This document shows, piece after piece, positions 7,701 through 10,699 of a DNA stretch of 10,699 nt. The notes under the pieces are model-generated. The model saw only the letters and a program-made list of their open reading frames with translations, searched no databases and had not been told where the DNA came from. The stretch covers positions 969 to 11,667 of the forward strand of contig DUHU01000094.1 of NCBI GenBank assembly GCA_013330765.1, given 5' to 3'. The DNA is from Candidatus Poseidoniaceae archaeon. GTDB lineage: Archaea; Thermoplasmatota; Poseidoniia; Poseidoniales; Poseidoniaceae. Each line of letters begins with the position of its first letter. Within the stretch, counting starts at the first letter, position 1. The translations under genes were made by a program, and so were the position numbers.

Positions 7701-8074
7701 GGGACGAGGACAAAACGGCCATTGTCGACCTCGCAAGGGATCTCGTGGATTTGGGCTACGAGCTCTATGCCACCCCGGGTACGGCCGACGGAATCCGTGG
7801 CGCGAATTTGCCCGTGACCACCGTCTACCGCATCGCGGAGCCTCAGCACCCAGACGCCCTCGACATCATGCGCGAGGGCCGTGTGCAGTTCATCGTCAAC
7901 ATCCCGACCGTCAGCGGCGGAGCCGTACGGGACGGCAACATGATGCGGCGTCTTGCGGTTGAACTCAACATCCCCTTCGTGACCACACTCCGGGGCGCGA
8001 CGATGGAAGTGGCCGCGATGGCGGTCCTTGCGAAAGGTGACCCCCGCCCACGCCGTTTGGAAGTCCACTACTGA
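4730..8074 (+). CDS. carB: Carbamoyl-phosphate synthase, large subunit
   Basis: CarB makes carbamoyl phosphate from bicarbonate, two ATP and ammonia delivered by CarA. It has 1114 residues, about 40 more than the typical ~1070. Both halves are present and intact. The carboxyphosphate half (1-403) has VLGSGPIKIGQ (12-22), LLIRPAFTLGGLGGG (167-181), MENIDPMGVHTGES (235-248) and EVNPRVSRSSAL (299-310). An oligomerisation domain follows (~404-575; STYEP at 572-576). The carbamoyl-phosphate half (~593-975) has GSGPIRIGQGIEFDYG (600-615), LIRPSYVLGGRGM (756-768), MEHLEEAGIHSGDS (821-834) and EVNPRSSRTVPF (883-894). A C-terminal MGS-like allosteric domain (~980-1100) has VYLTVRDEDK, YATPGTADG and VNIPTVSGG. 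The extra length sits mainly in the middle: an acidic linker near 404-436 and a second stretch near 521-548. Unlike some methanogens, the gene is not split. ATG 4730 is set by AAGGAGGTG. Confidence 0.98.
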   Translation: MPRREDLETIMVLGSGPIKIGQAAEFDFSGSQAVRALREDGYKVILVNSNPATIQNDPEMADVVYIEPLLTDTVRDILEAERPDALLAGMGGQTALNIASELAHDGSLERLGVELIGSDLDAIDKAEDRELFNEVCTSIGLPICTSVACNSMEEVLAAADFLGSWPLLIRPAFTLGGLGGGTARDVGELVEIATLGLRNSRINQVLIEESILGWQELEYEVMRDEADNATIVCTMENIDPMGVHTGESVVVAPLQSFSDADHQILRDHALRLIRTLNIKGGCNVQFAFNQATGEIRVIEVNPRVSRSSALASKTTGYPIARMAAKIAVGYTLDELPNPITGQGTTAAFEPTLDYCVVKIPRWPFDKFRTADRTLGTSMKSTGEVMAIGRCFEEAFLKAWASLEQGTAHPRPLTRADESDGEDQLERAQEPLPEHTLIDWLTVATDRRMGALLEAFRRGWSIERVHELTRMTRWFLHRFKRLADMEAEIRAQGIAPVQLNGDDVRRWKAHGFTDAHIADALAGFPAAGPTSLPSGRDEAAVMARRHALKIHPIYRMVDSCAAEFAAETPYYYSTYEPLGEAGIDLLPDLAGRTKERVVAIGSGPIRIGQGIEFDYGCVHAVNAIRGAGKDAILINNNPETVSTDFDTSDRLYFEPLILEHVAEVLLREQAHGILLQFGGQTAINLALPLEARRSLLAASGADVGILGTSCDAIDEASDRERFEAFAARVGLRMPRGATGTTPDDVRKAVDLIGFPVLIRPSYVLGGRGMEILSNQLQLDAYLAEAFFAPDRPLLVDEYLGHATELDVDAACDGEEVLVGAIMEHLEEAGIHSGDSTCFIPTQNVSEDILAMVKEQTRTIGLGLGIVGCYNIQFAIQDESLYVLEVNPRSSRTVPFVAKSSGLPLARIAANITIGIPLSQQEIPRRVTGHVCVKAPVFPFIKLRGLDPAPGPEMKSTGEVFGSDEDPAMAYLKARLATEVPVANGGGVYLTVRDEDKTAIVDLARDLVDLGYELYATPGTADGIRGANLPVTTVYRIAEPQHPDALDIMREGRVQFIVNIPTVSGGAVRDGNMMRRLAVELNIPFVTTLRGATMEVAAMAVLAKGDPRPRRLEVHY

Positions 8075-8100
8075 GCCAAGAGCCCTTCCGCTTCGTGATG

Positions 8101-8110
8101 CTCATAAATC
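8101..8110 (+). promoter_or_regulatory. Putative TATA-like promoter element of the zinc-ribbon gene
   Basis: CTCATAAATC lies in the 55-nt gap after carB. Its AT core (8103-8109) is centred 24 nt before the ATG at 8130, matching the spacing seen ahead of carA and of the membrane-protein gene at 2161. No ribosome-binding site precedes the ATG, consistent with a leaderless transcript. Confidence 0.45.
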
Positions 8111-8129
8111 GGGACGCTCGTCGTTGGAC

Positions 8130-9353
8130 ATGGCCGGCGTGTTTTGTCCCACATGTGAGACGGTCGTTTCCGCCTCGGCTGCGTATTGCCTTGCTTGCGG
8201 TCACGACCTTACTGTGCAAGGCCCCATCACGTCGACGGGCCACGATCTCAACCAACTCAAAGAGGTGGTTCGTCACCGTGAAGACCTCTCGATGGCCGAG
8301 AAATTCGACCTCATTGCCAAGGTCGAAGAAGGCGCCAACCCGATTTTGCTCGGTATTGCAGCACCTGCAGAAGCCCCTGCCGAGGATGTGGATGAATCTG
8401 AAGGCGAGGCCGAATCGGTCGACGCTCCGACGCTCGAAGCCCCGTTGGGCGGTTGGGGTCAATCTTCGGCGGTCCGTGCTGCAAGCGAAACCGTCGCACG
8501 CTCCTCAAGGGCGATGGGGATGGTCGAAGCCGGTACCATTGACCGTGATTCCGAAGCCTTCCGTGCCGCCCTCGACCGTGGTTTTGAAGCAGGTCGGCAT
8601 CTCCATTCGGTGGCCATTGGAGCCCATGAGGGGGCCGATCCTGAGGCCATGCAAGACGTCTCTCAATTGACGCCACCTCAACGCAGTTTCTGCCCCAAGT
8701 GCGGTTCGGACATCAACAGTTTCACCACACACCAATGGACCAAATGGCGGGGCGTTGCGGACGGGGTCTTGGTGCTCCAACTCGAGGCCGCCATGGAGGC
8801 GGCCTTGGTGGACCTTGCCGCCCACTACGAGGTTCGCTTGGAAGAGGCCGGTTCAACAGGTTCTGACGTCGATGTCGCTGCACTGCGAGCTGAGATTGAG
8901 GCTGAAATTCGTGCAGAAATGAAGGATTCTGGAGCATCCTCGCCCGCTGAAGAAGATGCGGATGCGGAACCAGAGTCTGCAGAAAAGGCTCCTGCAAAGG
9001 AATCACCTTCCACCTCCGCGCCCACGAAGGCGAAGGCGAAGAGCAAAGGGAAATCCAAGCCGAAGAAAGGAGGAGGCATGTTTGGCGCCAAGCGACCGAA
9101 AATGACCTACGACGGGCCCAAAGACGGCAAGGGCGAGTGGTTCCTCGAAAAAGCCCTGGAAACGGTCTATGACCCTCATGGCACCGGAAAGTCGCTCAAG
9201 CCCAAGACCATTCTTGCCCGGTCATCGGAGGGCAACGTTCGCGTCGTTGACGTGATTCACGCCTACGCAAGCGGCGGTCGAGACAAAGTGAGTGATTTGG
9301 CGTGGACCAGCCCACAAACCGAGTATCTGATCGAGGCCTTCGACGCCTGTTGA
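8130..9353 (+). CDS. Unknown zinc-ribbon protein with Lys-rich linker
   Basis: A 407-residue protein that I cannot assign to a family. It opens with a zinc ribbon, FCPTC then YCLACG (Cys6, 9, 20, 23). A helical stretch (39-70), a low-complexity acidic region (77-105), and a probable helical region (112-160) follow. A second cysteine knuckle FCPKCGSD (Cys188, 191) lacks an obvious partner pair. A likely coiled coil (~215-265) leads into an acidic then Lys/Ala/Ser-rich disordered linker (266-316; KAKAKSKGKSKPKK at 301-313). A compact C-terminal domain (~325-407) starts YDGPKDGKGEWFLEKALETVYD. There is no signal peptide or membrane segment, so it is cytoplasmic. The basic linker and ribbons suggest nucleic-acid or ribosome binding, but that is a guess. 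ATG 8130 starts just before the ribbon; an open frame continues upstream into carB without meaning. Probably monocistronic, with its own promoter. Confidence 0.85.
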   Translation: MAGVFCPTCETVVSASAAYCLACGHDLTVQGPITSTGHDLNQLKEVVRHREDLSMAEKFDLIAKVEEGANPILLGIAAPAEAPAEDVDESEGEAESVDAPTLEAPLGGWGQSSAVRAASETVARSSRAMGMVEAGTIDRDSEAFRAALDRGFEAGRHLHSVAIGAHEGADPEAMQDVSQLTPPQRSFCPKCGSDINSFTTHQWTKWRGVADGVLVLQLEAAMEAALVDLAAHYEVRLEEAGSTGSDVDVAALRAEIEAEIRAEMKDSGASSPAEEDADAEPESAEKAPAKESPSTSAPTKAKAKSKGKSKPKKGGGMFGAKRPKMTYDGPKDGKGEWFLEKALETVYDPHGTGKSLKPKTILARSSEGNVRVVDVIHAYASGGRDKVSDLAWTSPQTEYLIEAFDAC

Positions 9354-10699
9354 TCAGACGCCACGCATCAAGCGAAGCACGCGGCTGGGCTCCATCGCTG
9401 CAAGGAGCGGTGCCAACTTTGGAGCCACGTCGACGCCGAGCAGGAGTTCGTAGGTGAGCCGATAGGCCTCCCGAAGCGGCAGGTCCACCTCACGGGCTGC
9501 ATCCGGAACATTGGCGGAAAGGTTGGCCTCAGTCCACCCTTCTTCTTGGCTCTGCTCAAAATTTGCAATCAAGGCCTTCCGGAGGTTTTCTTCTTCAGCG
9601 GTCAGGTTGGCAAGACGCTCGCTGTTTGGCTCCTCACGGATGCCAACCCGCATTTCGTCAGGGAAATGGTGGCTTGCAATCCAATGACGCATTCGATCGA
9701 GGCGTGCATCAAACTCGGTGCGGTCCACGCCTTCATTGGGAATCATGCCCCACACTTCGTCGTTTGAGGACCTGATTTGGGCCAGCATGGCCAGGTGGCG
9801 GAAGGTGACACCCACCGCGCCGGGTCGGACGCTTCGCTCCTCGACCGAGGACAGCCTGGTCGCAGAAATGTCGTCCTCGATGGCCACACGCTTTCTTCGG
9901 CTCAATTCCTCGTCCTCCAACTTGGCTTCGAGGTCGTGTCGGAGCAGGCGTTCATAGGCGTCCGCGAGGTTCACCAAGCCCATACCCGTGTCGAATTCAA
10001 TCGCCTTTGCAGGCTTGGTGGAGGCGATGAGGTAACGCAGAATTTCGGGAGGGACGAGTTGGAGCGCTTCGATGGGGCCCACGGTGGTGCCTGCAGAAGA
10101 GGACATGGCCCCTTGACCCCTCAGGCTGATCCATTCGTAGGTCAAACCTTGAGGCGGCTCAGATCCAAACAAGCGGCACAACTCTGCGCCGGTGTCGTAC
10201 GAACCTCCGGTGGTGCCGTGGTCCTTGCCAAAGGCTTCGCAGGTCACGTCCAACCAGCACCACTTGGCCGGCCAATCAAGGCGCCAAGGGAGTTTTCCTT
10301 CGCCTTTGGTGTAGTCGCAAGAACCGCTTCGTCCGTCTTCGGCGCTCCAGTGGACGTGGGTGTCGTCGAATCCAGTGACGGTCAAGCCGTCCATGCAGCC
10401 ACGTTCGTCGACGGGTGAGTACGGCCACCACGCGTCGGCCAACTCCCTGCCAGAGATGCTCTCAATGATTTCGCGAACGCGATTTCGCTCCTTCAGGGCC
10501 GTTCGAACGTGTTCAACGTAGCGCCCTTCAGCGTAGGCCTCGTGGTTATAGACAAGGCGAGGGCGGACGCCCAGCATGTCCAATGCCTGCAGGAAGGGGT
10601 GGAGGAAATGGTCGGCGTAGGTGGTGCCCGCCTCAAAGGCGGCAAGGTCTGGCTTGCCTTCAGCATCAGGAGGAGGAATGCGGAACAATTGGACGCCAA
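9354..10699 (-). CDS. lysS: Lysine--tRNA ligase, class I (5' end outside window)
   Basis: LysRS charges tRNA-Lys with lysine; the class I type is typical of archaea and a few bacteria. About 448 residues are visible; the family usually has ~510-530, so roughly 70-90 N-terminal residues with the HIGH-type motif lie beyond the right edge. Recognisable blocks are TTYADHFLHPFLQALDMLG, SGRELADAWWPYSP, KLPWRLDWPAKW, EAFGKDHGTTGGSYDTG, YEWISLRGQGAMSSSAG (signature loop, 10089-10109), LVPPEILRYLIASTKP and a helical anticodon-binding region with AYRLTYELLLG near the end. The frame remains open to the edge, so the TTG at 10688 is not a start. Oddities are an Ala where relatives usually have Lys after MSSS, and only two cysteines in the zinc-knuckle region. 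The stop codon abuts that of the convergent gene with no spacer. The symbol lysK is used for the same class. Confidence 0.95.
   Translation of the reverse strand, partial: GVQLFRIPPPDAEGKPDLAAFEAGTTYADHFLHPFLQALDMLGVRPRLVYNHEAYAEGRYVEHVRTALKERNRVREIIESISGRELADAWWPYSPVDERGCMDGLTVTGFDDTHVHWSAEDGRSGSCDYTKGEGKLPWRLDWPAKWCWLDVTCEAFGKDHGTTGGSYDTGAELCRLFGSEPPQGLTYEWISLRGQGAMSSSAGTTVGPIEALQLVPPEILRYLIASTKPAKAIEFDTGMGLVNLADAYERLLRHDLEAKLEDEELSRRKRVAIEDDISATRLSSVEERSVRPGAVGVTFRHLAMLAQIRSSNDEVWGMIPNEGVDRTEFDARLDRMRHWIASHHFPDEMRVGIREEPNSERLANLTAEEENLRKALIANFEQSQEEGWTEANLSANVPDAAREVDLPLREAYRLTYELLLGVDVAPKLAPLLAAMEPSRVLRLMRGV

Noticed and set aside
5651..8068. An 805-codon open frame on the minus strand, antisense to carB
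   Set aside because: It mirrors carB, whose conserved motifs are unmistakable throughout. High GC and codon bias often leave the opposite strand free of stops. The antisense translation shows no recognisable domain.
8028..8129. Upstream extension of the zinc-ribbon protein into the end of carB
   Set aside because: It would read the carB tail in another frame, and a TATA-like element lies inside this stretch; the domain begins right after the ATG at 8130.
10686..10688. TTG at 10688 as the start of the lysyl-tRNA synthetase
   Set aside because: The frame stays open to the window edge (Gly-Val-Gln precede it), and the N-terminal HIGH-type region of the family is missing, so the true start lies outside.
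1..10699. Defence, toxin-antitoxin, CRISPR, insertion-sequence or tRNA genes
   Set aside because: I saw no direct-repeat arrays, transposase motifs, small toxin-like pairs or cloverleaf-like segments; all long frames are accounted for by the listed genes or their shadows.

Overview
The window looks like a stretch of a marine, moderately GC-rich (roughly 60% by eye) euryarchaeal genome, most like Marine Group II (Poseidoniales). That placement is an inference. It rests on an archaea-specific tRNA 2'-O-methyltransferase (Trm56), a class I lysyl-tRNA synthetase, GGTGA/GGAGGTG ribosome-binding sites, and TATA-like boxes about 25 nt ahead of several start codons. I see no mobile element, CRISPR array, tRNA, rRNA or defence island. 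Genes cover nearly everything; the longest gene-free stretch is about 60 bases.

Left part (1-2110). The last ~30 codons of an unidentified gene overlap the start of a TraB-family membrane protein. That gene converges, with an 11-bp overlap, on folP (dihydropteroate synthase) on the minus strand.

Middle (2111-8074). A ~50-bp divergent gap carries one nearly symmetric AT-rich element that could serve both folP and an unknown four-helix membrane protein. Next come trm56 (tRNA C56 methylation) and, after a 63-nt gap with its own TATA-like box, carA-carB. The last two are the small and large subunits of carbamoyl-phosphate synthetase and overlap by one base (TGATG), with a strong Shine-Dalgarno site for carB. 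They supply carbamoyl phosphate for pyrimidine and arginine synthesis.

Right part (8075-10699). A monocistronic-looking gene encodes an unrecognised zinc-ribbon protein with a Lys-rich linker and a separate C-terminal domain. Its stop codon abuts, with no gap, the stop codon of a convergent class I lysyl-tRNA synthetase whose start lies beyond the right edge.

Most of the content is housekeeping (folate, pyrimidine/arginine, tRNA modification and charging). The points worth a second look are the shared divergent promoter and the apparent leaderless-start spacing. Others are the altered signature loop and depleted zinc cysteines of the lysyl-tRNA synthetase, and the two proteins I cannot name. 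I found no convincing new multi-gene system.
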